From contig JABYQU010000024.1 of the NCBI GenBank assembly GCA_022264855.1, forward strand, positions 248,001 to 312,000: a DNA stretch of 64,000 nt, given 5' to 3'. This DNA is from Lenzites betulinus. Lineage: Eukaryota; Basidiomycota; Agaricomycetes; Polyporales; Polyporaceae. The notes beneath the pieces are model-generated. The model worked only from the letters and a program-made list of their open reading frames with translations, was not told the DNA's origin and did no database searches. The translations under genes and the position numbers were made by a program. Each line of letters starts with the position of its first letter. The first letter of the stretch is position 1. This document shows, one piece after another, positions 11,163-22,172 of this stretch.

Positions 11163-13420
11163 CTAGTGATGTCCGCCAGGAGGAACCCACGGCGTCGGAC
11201 TCTCCTCCACTCGCCCGGCCGTCGCTATTCGAGAGCCTATCCCCATCGTATTCTGCAGCAGATCCTCGCCTAGCATCCTGAACTGTGCGGCGTGCTGAGC
11301 CTGCTGCTGCAGCCTCTGAGCGGGTGCAACGCCGAACACGGTCTCCTCTTCCCCGTCCGGCCCATACGCCACATCGTCGAACGAGTCATCATCAAATCCG
11401 TCATCGTCGTCAGGACCCTGTGGGCCCACTAGGAAGGGGTGAACGGGCGTCACGCCGTTAGCGTCGTCGGTCGGGTCGTCATCGTCCATGGAAGAGTCGA
11501 AGGAATCGTCGTCGTCGTACGACGGGCGCTGCGCCGCGAAGAGGAACGCCGCTGACGGGTTCGCGGTGTTGTGCGCCTCTTCGTAGTCCAGCGAGTCGGA
11601 AGACGAGTCCGGATCGATGCCACCGCCCTGTCCGATAACCTCATCGTCGTAGAAGTCGTCGTATTGAGGCGGTTCCGGCGTCTGCAGCAGGGGTTCTGGG
11701 AGCGGCGCGGCGGGCTGTGGCACATGTGTCGAGGAGGCGGCGCTGCGGAACGAAGGGATCGAGGACGTCGAAGACAGGCTACTGAACACAGGGGGACGCG
11801 AAGGTTCCTGGGCGTGGCCTGTCGGCGCGATCGAAGTGCCATAGCCCGGAATATCGAGTCCAACGCGACGCATGAGGCTGTCCAAGCTAGAATCCGCCAC
11901 GCTTCTGCTGGTTTCCGACGTGGCCGCTGGTACGTACGGGGAGCGCGTGTACCGTGTCATCGATGGCGGGGTGGGGATCGTGCTCATACTGCTTTCCGTG
12001 CCACCCCTCGCCTGCCCACCCCCAGCCGCACGCCTGACACCTGTCCCAGGGGGTGCGAACACCCCGCGTCGCTCAACGTCGAGAAGGTCCTTCATGATCC
12101 GCTCCGCCGCCTCCTTCTTTGGCGTCCTTCCCAGCGTGGGGAGTCGAGCAAAGTCCGTCATCACGGGGGGTGACATCCCGAAATTCTCGTCGAACGAATC
12201 GTCCCCCGCGGGAGGCGGAGTCTTTGTCCTCGTTCGCGCCAGTCCAATTGCGTTGAATGTCGCAGAAGGTTTGAAGCCCGACAGCTTGATAGACGAGGAG
12301 GTCATACCTGGGGTACGTCCTGCGGCCGCCGAGACCGGGTCTGAGAGGTCCACGACGCCTTTCCAGTCAGAAGGATTGCTGTCTGGAGGGAGGTAGGGAT
12401 TGAGCGTCTTGATTACCGGCGTCTTGGGCTTGAATTTCAGCGGAGAGACCATACGGCTCGATGCGCTCGAGGCCGTGACCGTGGACGTGTTCGCATTGCG
12501 AAGTAAGACATTTTGCAGCAGCGGTTGGGGTTCGCGACCCTTGCCCTTGTCGCGAGCACGCACCGTCGAGGGCTCTGGAACATTGACCGCGGGGAGGAAA
12601 GCTCGTTGAGTGACATCTTGTGTGTCGTCATAAACATCAGAGCGATGGACAGTGGAGGTAGCTGGGAGTCCTAAGCTGTGATCCTCGGAGAGGCTTTGAA
12701 TATCGCGATTGAGCTGCATCAGAGGGGGCTCCAATGACCATGACGGGGTAGGATCGTAGCCTTGGTCCGCGAGGCTATCTTGAGCATTCTGGCGGCGTAT
12801 GCGTGATGCTGCGGGGGTTGACGACATTGCTGCCTGTGGGTTGAACGATATTTCTTGCGTGCCATCGGGATTGAACGTATGGTTTGCAAGCGGCGTGGAG
12901 GACTCGGTGTCTGCATCCGACTGACTAGATTGTTCAGCGGAAGGTGTTTCAGATTCGGTTGGTTCGGATTCCTCTTGTTCGTCTGGTGTGGCATTGTAGT
13001 CGTCGTAGGTAGGAATGCGAATCTGCGCCGCCTGCTCGTAAAACGTGGTCCAAAACTACTACAAGCGTCAGTATACGATGGAATGCTGGGTGAATCTGAC
13101 GCATACCTTCGCCGCCTCCCTTACGGGCTGTGTTCCAACAGCATACCGTTTGACCGCGGGGAGTATCCGGCTTGCCATAACATTCTGTATCTTTGAGAAA
13201 TTGGCATCTATATTCTATACGAGATCTATTAGCACGTCGACGTATTACACAGGCGAAGTGAAGTGACCTGCAACTTAATCGTAATGAGTTGCTCAATCTG
13301 CTCAATTTGGTCGTATACCGGCGCGGCTGTGTCGAGGCCAGGAACAACAATATCATGAGGATCAGGTGTAGGTTCCCATCGCGGAGTTTTAGGGTCAACC
13401 GGCTTCAGTTCTGGGGGCAT
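11163..13420 (-). CDS. ASK1: DASH complex subunit ASK1
   Basis: Ask1 is a subunit of the fungal DASH/Dam1 ring that couples kinetochores to microtubule ends. Three exons assemble. Exon 1 from 13420 encodes a Pro-rich leader and IEQIEQLITIKLQ. Exon 2 gives NIDANFSKIQNVMASRILP then AVKRYAVGTQPVREAAK. Exon 3 continues FWTTFYEQAAQIRIP. This order of helices in the first 100 residues is the Ask1 signature. The remaining 600 or so residues are low-complexity, with Ser/Pro-rich segments and several acidic blocks (DDDDSFDSSMDDDD, DDDDGFDDDSFDD), longer than in yeast but common in mushrooms. Many Ser/Thr-Pro sites suit control by cyclin-dependent and Ipl1-type kinases, as known for Ask1. The 5' end lies 313 bp from KIN17 on the opposite strand. 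Confidence 0.9.
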
Positions 13421-13733
13421 TTGGATGTAGAAACCCAGTGTGGATGAGACTGGAGAGGCGCGACGCGTTCGAGATCAGATGTATGCGCGACGCACGTGAT
13501 GGAGGTGTGAGCGGAGTTGCAACTATTGCTGCTATTTCGATGTCCGATGGCTGTGGTGTGATCGGAGAGCGAACTACTTCAACGGGACCAATTTGTCATC
13601 CACGTAGGGCGCTTAGGGTACAATCCTGTCTGCCGCGACCGTCGAAGAGCTCTATCGACGCCGAACACCCTCTCGTCGCCGCTAAGCGTTCTTGAATATT
13701 TTTAACGTTACACCACCTCCATTATAGCCCACC
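13421..13733. promoter_or_regulatory. bidirectional promoter of ASK1 and KIN17
   Basis: The 313 bp between the two start codons must hold both promoters and both 5' leaders. I see no strong TATA box on either side and no coding frame. Confidence 0.6.
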
Positions 13734-14771
13734 ATGCCGCGCGCGGAAGGTATGTTCATCACATCCTGCTCCCGGGGATCAACACTCACTGTAAATATAT
13801 ACAGTCGGAACACCAAAGTACCTCGCCAATAAGATGAAGGCGAAGGGCTTGCAGCGTCTGCGCTGGTATTGTCAAGTGTGCTCAAAGCAATGCCGAGACG
13901 AGAACGGTTTCAAGTGTCATGCTCAATCCGAATCTCACCTCCGTCAAATGCTTGTCGTCGGCGAGAGCGCAGGGAAGCACATCGCCGACTTCTCCTCCCA
14001 GTTCCAACACGACTTCGTTCAGCTCCTATCCCGTCGGTTCGGCACGAAGCGTGTCAAGGCGAACTCAGTATACCAGGAATTCATCCAGGACCGCACCCAC
14101 CTTCACATGAATGCCACACGTTGGGTCACCCTGACCGAATTCGTCAAACATCTCGGCCGGACTGGCGTGGCACGGGTGGATGAGACGGAGAAGGGCTGGT
14201 TCATCGCATGGATTGATAACAGCCCGAAAGCACTGGCAAAACAGGTCGGCATATATAATGGGCTGCATGACAAAATCAACTGACATCCTTTGTTCCGTAG
14301 GAGGCCTCCATGAAGAAAGAGAGAATGAATGTCTCCGATGAGCAGCGAGAGCGGACGCTCATCGAGGAGCAGATCGAGCGCGCTGCTGCCGAGGCTGAGG
14401 CGTCCGGGTCCAAGCCCGAACAGTCTCCTCCCGCAGAGGAACTCGGACTGAAGCGCGACGAGACCACCGAGAAGGTGGTCTTATCTCTGACACCAAAGGT
14501 CCCTGCTATGGCCTCTACATCGTCCGGTCCCTCTTCGGGTATCAAGCTAAACGCTTTCAAGCCTGCCGCGAACCCTCTCAAGGCCAACCCGCTCAAACGC
14601 CCCAACGTGTTCAAGCAAGCTGCCGCCCCTTCCTCTTCCGCACCTCCATCTACAGAAACGGAGAAGATCAATGGCAAGAAAAGGGAGGCGCCCATGACCG
14701 CTGCTGAGCGACTTATCTTTGAGGAGCAGGAGAGGAAACGACGACGTATGGAACGCGATGCAACTGCGTAG
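13734..14771 (+). CDS. KIN17: KIN17 (Rts2) family zinc-finger nuclear protein
   Basis: KIN17 is a conserved nuclear DNA/RNA-binding protein linked to replication, the DNA damage response and the spliceosome. Three exons close in phase: 13734-13749, 13805-14244 and 14301-14771, giving 308 residues. Near the N-terminus are LANKMKAKGLQRLRWYCQVC and CRDENGFKCHAQSESH, the C2H2 zinc finger. The winged-helix domain follows (LLSRRFGTKRVKANSVYQEF, HMNATRWVTLTEFVKHLGRT, VDETEKGWFIAWID). Exon 3 begins EASMKKERMNVSDEQRERTL, then a charged, low-complexity tail ending in a KRRRMERD basic patch. The C-terminal SH3-like KOW domains of the human protein are missing, as in yeast Rts2. The first exon codes for only five full codons, so the start would be missed by a plain ORF search. 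Confidence 0.93.
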
Positions 14772-15106
14772 GGTGGTTTCGCTTTGTTTTGATCTGGATG
14801 GTTCTCTACGATACGTGTATCTCTATTCCGCTCGCGCTTTGGTAATGTATTCCTATTGCTTGTTGACCATCGTAGACTTCAGCCGTCAAAGCGTGGCCCC
14901 TGTGGCGTTCTGCCCTCGCATTGTCGTTGCGGCCACGTTCTGGCAGTGGCCGATTTTGCTTTGGCCTCCTAGAACAATAGGTCAATGCGAGCTGTTCAGA
15001 GGTATAAAGAGTGCAATGTTTACTGAACCTGACGTCCCGAGCCTATCTTCGCTACTCCTTCCAGTCCCTCGCAGCACATTTCCGCAACAGTTCTCCCGAC
15101 GCAAAA
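14772..15106. other. intergenic with TATA-like box
   Basis: This 335 bp stretch contains the KIN17 3' UTR and the next gene's promoter. TATAAA at 15003-15008 lies 104 bp before the ATG at 15107. No coding frame of interest is seen. Confidence 0.5.
15003..15008 (+). promoter_or_regulatory. TATA-like box
   Basis: TATAAA lies 104 bp upstream of the ATG at 15107. It is positional evidence only. Confidence 0.35.
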
Positions 15107-16052
15107 ATGCCCGTTAGAGAAACGCCGCTCCCTCAGCTGGACATCCCCGTAGCACGGTCCATCAGTCCCGGAGGCTGTCCATCCGCAGGAGACGTCGACA
15201 TGGCGTCACCAACTTCCTGGGCTTCGCTGCCAGACCGCCCGAGGACGTCCGAATCGCGGCGACCGTCTTTCTCTGTGAGCAATGCCCCGGACAGCATCCC
15301 TCCCAGCGCGTGGCGCGTCCAACCCGGTCAGTACGTCGCCTTCACACTCGACACGGAGGCCGTGGCGGCCACCACGGCCCACTCGGACGGCTCCAACGAG
15401 AAGAATGCTATCATCAACTTCCCCGTCGGTCGCTACATCGGCTTGGTCGTGGGATCCTACGTGCAGCGCGCCGACGACAACATGGGATGGCTTGAAGAGT
15501 TGATTGTCTTGTACGTCGCTCGCGTCCCACCCGCTGTGGCGGGTGCCGAGGGATTCTACCTCCCCATCGCGCCATTCCAAACCGATACCGATGGGAGCCG
15601 TAGGCCTCCGATCCAGACGAGGACCCTGTTTCCGTGGAAGGACCGTGTACAATGGACGACGTTCGGGACGCGGCTCCAGATCCAACGCCTCCACGAGTCC
15701 AAGCTCATGTTCGACATGGACGAGGACGAGTTCTCGCGGTGCGAGAATCGCGTCTCGGCCGATATGGACAACACGGAGCAGGTTCTGGCGAACGGCGGCG
15801 ACATCGTGCGCAATGCAGTGGACAAGCTCCGTCCGCCGTCCGAGCCGCTCCCCGCGACGGTCTGGCGCGACATCAGAGGCGAGCACACTAGTGCAGACCC
15901 GACCGAGTTCGTGTCCGAGCTCTACGCATTGGATGAGTGAGTGCACGCTCCCTACCTGCCACCGCTTCTCTTCGCTTCACATGCTGCCGTACCTGACTGC
16001 TCTGTTCCACAGGCTGATGCAACGGCTCGCCGCGAGCCAGGTGAGCCAGTGA
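15107..16052 (+). CDS. uncharacterised protein, two exons
   Basis: I do not recognise this protein. Exon 1 (15107-15936) and exon 2 (16013-16052) join at GA/G and encode 289 residues; exon 2 adds LMQRLAASQVSQ. The N-terminal 60 residues are Pro/Ser-rich and probably disordered. A folded-looking core follows, with WRVQPGQYVAFTLDTEA, IINFPVGRYIGLVVGSYVQ, ELIVLYVARVPPA and FPWKDRVQWTTFGTRLQIQ, rich in beta-type residues. A charged helical part comes next (FDMDEDEFSRCENRVSAD). There is no signal peptide and no membrane segment. Codon use is as GC3-rich as in the neighbouring known genes, which supports it being real. The ATG at 15107 follows CAAAA and was chosen over an in-frame Met at 15011, which lies only a few bases after the TATA-like box. 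Its function is unknown. Confidence 0.72.
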
Positions 16053-16382
16053 GCGTGCATCCCGCGCCAGAATGCCAAAGGGAACCCCTCGGCTTCCGGG
16101 CTCCGTGTAATCTATGTGTGATAATATTGGAGGAGCGTCCGCTGATTGCACCCTCCTCGTGTATGAATGGCTTCGTTTACATGTACGCCGCAGTGTATTC
16201 CATAATACAATGCTCATCTCGGACGCCCGGTGCGGCTTCTTCCCCGTGCTTCTCGCCATCGCATTCAGGCCTGAAGCGCAGCCTACTTGTAGTCAGACGG
16301 TCGCGACGGCAGAGGGGACCAAAGAACGGTATCACAATACAAATGGGCCAATACGGCCGTCTGGAAGGACGCTCAGGCAGAC
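16053..16382. other. convergent 3' flanks
   Basis: These 330 bp lie between the stop of the unknown gene and the stop of ARP6. Nothing coding is seen; they should hold both 3' ends. Confidence 0.5.
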
Positions 16383-18271
16383 TCAAGCTTGCCGCCTCGA
16401 AGAGCCCCGTCCCCTTCCCCTCCCACGCATGTTCTTCTTTGTCGGCGGCGGACTGTCATCGTCCTCGTCGTCGACTTGCGTTTTCTGACCCTTCCCTTTC
16501 CCCTGCTCGCGGCCCCGTGTCGCCTCTCTCTCGGCGGGCTTCCAGTCCCGAAACTTGCGCCGGCAGGCATTGCTGCCCATTTCCAAATACTCCTCCCTCG
16601 TCACAACGCACTGTGCAAACTCTGGACGCGCGGCAAACGCGACGGCGGCATAATAGGCCTCCAGGGTGGGGCTGACGACAAGAGTCAGCAAACGCATTTG
16701 CCCGAGGGGGGACCGACGCACTGTTCGGACGCGTAGACAGCCACCCCGCAATCGATGGGCGCGAGAGACCGCAGCTCGGACGTCCTGTCAGCGGCGCGTG
16801 AGCGCCATGCGTTACGACATGGTGAATTTCAGTCGCTGCGCGGGCGTGCTCACAGTCGCTCGCGGAGGCCTGGCAGGGCGGTGTTGCCACCGATCAAAGC
16901 GATGTTCGCCCAAAAGAGCCCCTGCAGATCCTGCGGGAGGTGCGCTATGCTCGCCGCCACCGTCGCACTGATCCCGGCCTGCTCGAGCCCTGTGGAAATC
17001 GCAGCGTGAGCGCGAATCCAGACATGCGGGGCGCAGATTGAGACTAGCCGATGTCCGTCGGATGGAACAGTATCTCGGGAACCGTGAAGCGCTCGTTATT
17101 CATGGTCAGGGTCTGGTAGGCGTCGCCGAGCGCCTCGCCTGGGCGTCGTATGCGTCCGGGCCTGTTCGCGGAGTAGTCCGGGAATATATACTCCTGCACG
17201 ATGGGGTTTTTAGCAGGTTGGACCCTAGCGACATGATGAGCTCCGGTCAGCCAGTGGCGTCAGGGGTTTTCCACATACCGACAAATCTCGAGGTCGCGGC
17301 TGAAATTCTCGGACACGAAGCAGCACGCCTCCTTGACCTCGTTTACGATATGCGTCTCCTCCATCATGTTCCATTGCCGGAAGGAGACGACTTCCTTCAG
17401 GTGATTGGTCAACAGCTTCCCGCCCACGTCGATTCTGGAAAGAGCCTCGGTCAGCGCAAACAGTGGCCGAGCGTGTGCACTGTGGGACCTTTTCACCGCG
17501 TCCCAGACCACGGCGCCATTGAGTACCGGTACAACATGGGTAAAACTGAACCCCGAATCTATCACGAGTAAACACTCTGGCGGGGGTAGTCCCGGTTGGG
17601 CCAGTAAGACGCCGTGCGGAACGAGTGACGCTGCTATAAGTGGGAAAAGCCGAGGAGATCACCACGATTGCACTATGCCACAATTAAGGTAACTCACGGG
17701 TGCATCTGTGGTACGCCTGAAACTCGTATTCTTCGAACACGAACTGATCGTAGATTTCTTGTATATTTGGAAGGTTAAAATAAGGCTCAGTGATCAACAG
17801 GGACGCCTCCGCCGTGTTAATCTGCATACGGCGACTGTTTGAGTTGAATCTATCCCAAGACTGACATGGCACTGACCCGGAGGAGGTCGCTGAACAGACC
17901 GTCCCAAATGGCCTTCTGCGCGTCCCAGTCGACCAGGAAACCCTGACAGCTGCGCCGTCTTCATCTTCCGCCCCGGATAGATGATCACGGTGAGAACCGA
18001 CCTTTTCGAATGGCAGGCGGAATCGAAGCGACGTGAAATCGCGACATTTCGCAAGCTCGTGGCCGATGTATGTCGAGCTGTCGCCTCTGGATCGCACGAC
18101 TGCGTTTGGGATGATCCTGGGTGCGCGGTCAGCTGCGTGCCACGGGCAACTCGCGGGGTGCGCGCAAAGAGCGCCAGGGACGCACAAGGGCTCGTCGTTG
18201 TGTGCGCCGAGTATGCCCGCCTTGATGGCCGAGGCCCCATTGTCGAGCACGACGGTGTTTGACGCATTCAT
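16383..18271 (-). CDS. ARP6: ARP6, actin-related protein of the SWR1 complex
   Basis: Arp6 is the actin-related subunit of the SWR1 remodeller, which exchanges H2A for H2A.Z in nucleosomes. The minus-strand exons give [16 protein letters not shown] (the actin phosphate-1 loop), [24 protein letters not shown], the [17 protein letters not shown] exon and the Arp6 hallmark [20 protein letters not shown] then [12 protein letters not shown]. They continue with [74 protein letters not shown], a GGN phosphate-2 loop near 16885, and a C-terminal [20 protein letters not shown] mushroom-type tail follows, with an acidic patch and Arg/Gly repeats (RGRGRGRG) before the stop at 16383. The true ATG is at 18271; the frame runs a few codons further upstream but only from a TTG. 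Exact splice sites in the first 150 bp are uncertain. Confidence 0.9.
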
Positions 18272-19135
18272 CGCGGCCAATGGGCGATGTGTAATCCCGC
18301 CGGGCGGAGGATGTCAGAGATGGGAACGGGCCGCGGTTCGACCAACCAGGATGCGCTGAGTTGCGGCTAGAAGCTCATAGGGCGAGGCTGCGCGCCTCGA
18401 CCGCTGCAGAAGACGGTCGGCCCGTGCTACTGGCGAACGTCGCGGACGTCGTGCGTGTTGGCGAGAAAGAAAGAACGGGTGGCGAGCGCGAGGACGTACG
18501 AACGGACATATGAAGCGCGTGTCACGCGTGATGCGATTCGCTGTGGCACGGGCGCTCGCACACCCTCACCGCTAAACTCCTCTTCGCGGACTGCGCACTG
18601 CCGGTCGAGGCTCAAGCTTGAGAGGTCGGTGCCCAAGCGACCGTCTCTGCCAATCGCATTTCATACCGCTGCACCAGGTACGTCCTGTGATAGGGTGTGG
18701 CGATCGCATTCACCGGTCGTGCGTGTTCTAGGTGTGGTCGAAGCGGTCGCGCCACCACCGGCGGCCCAGAGACTCGACCATTCGCCTCTAAGTCCGAGGC
18801 CAAGTGTGCTCGAGACACTGTCGGGAACGTCTTCCAAGCCGCAGTAACCAAACCAAACCGTATCACCGTGCCTTGCATCCCAATCGATCCTTAAACCAGC
18901 AAACAAGTAAGTCCAGCAACGCCCTTCGTGACCCACGGCGAACAGCTGTCCGACGTTCGTCGGTCATCCTCTGAGCAGATCCGACTTCTGGCGGTGTCGT
19001 CTAGCTCCCTTTCAGGTAAGCGTTTCTGGCACTTGGTGCGGTATGTACACCTATGCTCTGCTGAGTTTGGAATCGGACTGCACCCGCGCCCTTCGACACT
19101 CATCTGTCCCTTAGTTTACAGTCATCTCGCGGTCC
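18272..19135. promoter_or_regulatory. divergent promoter region, ARP6 and TANGO2-like gene
   Basis: This 864 bp stretch separates two divergent genes. A plus-strand frame at 18455-18847 has no recognisable domain and reads as chance. Both promoters and leaders should be here. Confidence 0.55.
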
Positions 19136-20317
19136 ATGTGCGTCGGGTTCTGGTCACTCGAGCATCCCGAATATGCTCTGTGCGTCTCATAAATCACGTC
19201 CGCCACCGCATGCCGCACAATGCTAAGCTGGCATGTAGCATTCTATGCAGCAACCGGGATGAGTTCTTGGCGCGTCCCACCGCGCCCGCCCATTGGCACG
19301 CCTTCGGGCCAATCACCGCGCCCGATAGCCCAGACGGCCCAGTCCTCTCCGGCCGAGACCTCCTCGCCGGTGGGACATGGGCAGGCCTCAACCGGAACGG
19401 TCGCCTCGCTCTGCTGTGCGTCGCCCACGCCGCCCCCGCCCGGTCCGTCCGCTGCATTGCTCACTCCCCGCGCAGGACGAACATCACGGAACCAGCGCGG
19501 AAGTACGCCTCCTCCCGCGGGGACCTGACCTCGTCCTTCCTCCACCCCCTGGCCCCGCAGCCGACGCTCCAGGCCGAGATCGACGAGTTTCTGCGCGAGA
19601 ACCGCGCGCGCGCCTACGCGGGCTTCAACCTCCTCCTCCTGAGCCCCGCCGCGCCCGATCCAGCCGCGCGCCCGCACAGGCTGTCCCTCGACGGCGCGCT
19701 CGCGACCAACTCGGGCGGCGGGGGCCCGATCACGGCGCGCATGCTCACGGCGGACGAGCGCGCGTGCGGCGGGGTGTCGAACGGCGTCGACCGCCACGGC
19801 GCGAGCGAGTGGCCCAAGGTGCAGCACGGCACGCGCGCGCTGCGCGCCCTTCTCCATTCATTGCCACAGGACGCTTCAGAGGCCGAGATCGTGGACGGAC
19901 TGTTCGCGCTTTTGACGTGAGTCGCGCGCTCCCACAGCCGGCTGCCCCGCCGCCCCTCCATGCGTGCATGCGGGGGTGCGAGGGGCAGCTTGCCACCGTC
20001 GCACAAGGGCTGACGAGAGCGGCGTCGTTAGCTGGAAGAGCGAGCACGCGCCCGCCGACCGCTCCGAGCTGCGGAACACGATCCTGGTAGAGCCCCTGCC
20101 CATCGGGGCGGCGCCCCAGTCACCGGACGCGGGGCCAGCCAATTATTACGGCACGCGGCTGTCCACGGTAATCCTGATCCGGCGGGACGGACGCGCGCTG
20201 TTCGTCGAGCGCGACATCTGGACCCTCGACGACGCGCGCCGCGCCGCCGTGCAGGGAGAGCCGGGACGCGACCGCGTCTTCCGCTTCCAGATCGCGCCGG
20301 ACGGGCTCGACGCCTGA
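19136..20317 (+). CDS. TANGO2: TANGO2 / NRDE family protein
   Basis: TANGO2 proteins are small conserved factors linked to Golgi/ER organisation, mitochondria and haem or lipid handling; the biochemical role is still debated. Four exons close in phase: 19136-19179, 19239-19415, 19476-19916 and 20032-20317, giving 315 residues. Exon 1 gives MCVGFWSLEHPEYAL, beginning Met-Cys as in the family; the Cys may act as the N-terminal nucleophile seen in related Ntn-type folds (inference). Exon 2 gives the name-giving SNRDEFLARPT motif and GRDLLAGGTWAGLNRNGRLA. Exon 3 gives TNITEPARKYASSRGDL and GFNLLLLSP, then SNGVDRHGASEWPKVQHG. Exon 4 gives YGTRLSTVILIRRDG and ends in a beta strand (RVFRFQIAPDG). 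A plain reading frame misses exon 1. There is no signal peptide. Length is close to the usual 270-300 residues. Confidence 0.92.
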
Positions 20318-20617
20318 GAACGGGTGCGTGCGCGGCGCACACGCTGCAGCGGGGACGAGTGGAGTGAGAACGCGCCGGGCGGGAGATGGCCCCAGTTGCA
20401 AGATGCGGTGAATGGGATTATAACGCGAGTAGTACGCTACTATGCTACACAGACGCCGTATAATGTACATGCCAACCGACGCGAGCCCCGTCCTGCATAG
20501 CCGGATAAATACAGCGATCGGAAGGGCGGCGGGTGGTATATATGAAAACCGAGATGCTTATCGATCACGAGCGGGCGAGAAGTCCATGATGTCCCGAGGA
20601 AATATCGAAGGGGCGCG
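20318..20617. other. convergent 3' flanks
   Basis: These 300 bp lie between the TANGO2 stop and the stop of the zinc-cluster gene. Nothing coding is seen. Confidence 0.45.
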
Positions 20618-22172
20618 CTAGTTGCCGATGTGATACGTTTTATGGAACACAGCGTGCTCTTGTGTGGGCTGGACGGGAAAATACGCGTCGTACCCCGCTG
20701 ACGGCGGCATCGCGGTCGACCACTGCTCGTGCATCGACGGCGCGCTGACGCTCGACTGGCTCGACGTCGAGATCGGCGACATGCTCAGCTCCGTCTCGGG
20801 CGTCGTCGCGAGGCCGTCGTACGCCGCCGCCGCGGGGAGGTTGCTCGCGCTGTTGCTCCCACTGTGGGCGCGCGCGGTGAATTAGACAGCCGCCCTCGTG
20901 AAGGCGAAAAAACGGGGTGGCGGCTTACTGCATGATATCATTCAGCTCCGCGACCCGGCGCATGATGACGCAGGTATGTCGCGCGTTGTGCTCCGGCAGC
21001 TGTCGTAGGAGCGCGATCGTGTTTTGCAGCTGGTTAGTGAGCCCGATCAGCGCGTTCCCCGCGGCGGGGTTCGTGACGCAGGAGCACGAGTGCTGCTGCA
21101 CGTATTGTTCCTGGTAGTAGGGGTCGCCGTGCGACATGGCGGACGCCCCGTGGCGCGCCTCGCTGTAGGTCATAACAGAGGCCGAGGACGGGGACGAGTA
21201 GCACGACGAGTCGTCGGTGGGAGAATAGACGGCGTGTCCGTGCTGCTGGGCGTCCTGCGCTCGATACAGATTATATGACTGCGCGGAGCCATTGTCGACG
21301 GCGGAGTTGGGGGGCGAGGGTGTGAAGCGGTAGAGCTGGTGCTGGGGCGGGTCCGCCTCCGTCTTGATCGCCGGGGGCATGCGCCCGTTGCTGCCAGGGA
21401 GCCCCGCGCCGTCGTCGTGTCTGTCGCGCGGGAGCTTCTGGTACTGCAGTCGTCGCGACGAGCGCGAGTGCCACTTCTCGGTCACGTCGCCGTCGCAGAA
21501 GTTCGGCTCCGCCCACTTCGGGTGGGGCTTGCCTGCAGGGTGGTGGCGCGCACGATGAGGACGGGAGGGTGCAGGGGGCGCCGGCCAAGACATACCTCGC
21601 AGCTCGCGGACGAGGCTTTCGAGCTCGGCAATTCTGTTGCGCAGGCGCGTGTTCTCGTCTACGTTCGGGTCGTCCCTGTCCGGCTAGCGTTGAGCGTGAT
21701 GATGCCCGCGCAGTCAGCAATGTGGACATACCTGAGCGCAGGGTCGTCGACCTCATACACACATAGGCCGGTCTGCACGGAGATGACAAACGAATGAATA
21801 GGTAGACGAGGCGTAAGCGGGGAATATCACACATACCAGCCCCAGTTGGATGCAGCGTTGGCAGGGCCTCTTCCGGTCACACTGCCGGGACAGCTCAGCA
21901 AAGGTGACGGCGGCTGGGGGTGTATAGGCAAGCGCGCACCTTCCTCTTGGACGTGTGGCAGTTCAAGCAGGACTGCGTGGTCCGGTTGCGTCGCCTGCAG
22001 CAGTACAGCGTTGAGTGGCGCTCGGAAGGGGGTGAGGGACGCGAGGGGTAGCTCACCGCTTCCGGTGGTCGACCTCCAGGCCAGCGAGTTCGAAGTCCAT
22101 GATTTCGCCCTTGAACTGGAGCGGCTGCGCGAGAGAATCCGAAGGGATAATGGCAGCTGGCGACATGGTCAT
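20618..22172 (-). CDS. Zn2Cys6 zinc-cluster transcription factor
   Basis: This is a fungal binuclear zinc-cluster regulator that should bind DNA in the nucleus. Exons from the minus strand: 22172-22057 (MTMSPAAIIPSDSLAQPLQF), 21994-21940, 21881-21837, then three or more. The cluster is C-x2-C-x6-C-x5-C-x2-C-x8-C, built from SCLNCHTSKRK plus CDRKRPCQRCIQLGL plus TGLC, so introns interrupt it twice. A coiled-coil (ENTRLRNRIAELESLVRELR) follows, typical for dimerisation. Next come Ser/Gln-rich regions, a Cys pair (HSCSC) and an amphipathic helix (LIGLTNQLQNTIALLRQLPE). A last exon after GTAAGC at 20932 adds GSNSASNLPAAAAYDGLATT and ends HKTYHIGN at 20618; the plain frame would stop wrongly at 20925. 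No fungal-specific TF middle domain is visible. The target genes are unknown. Confidence 0.82.
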
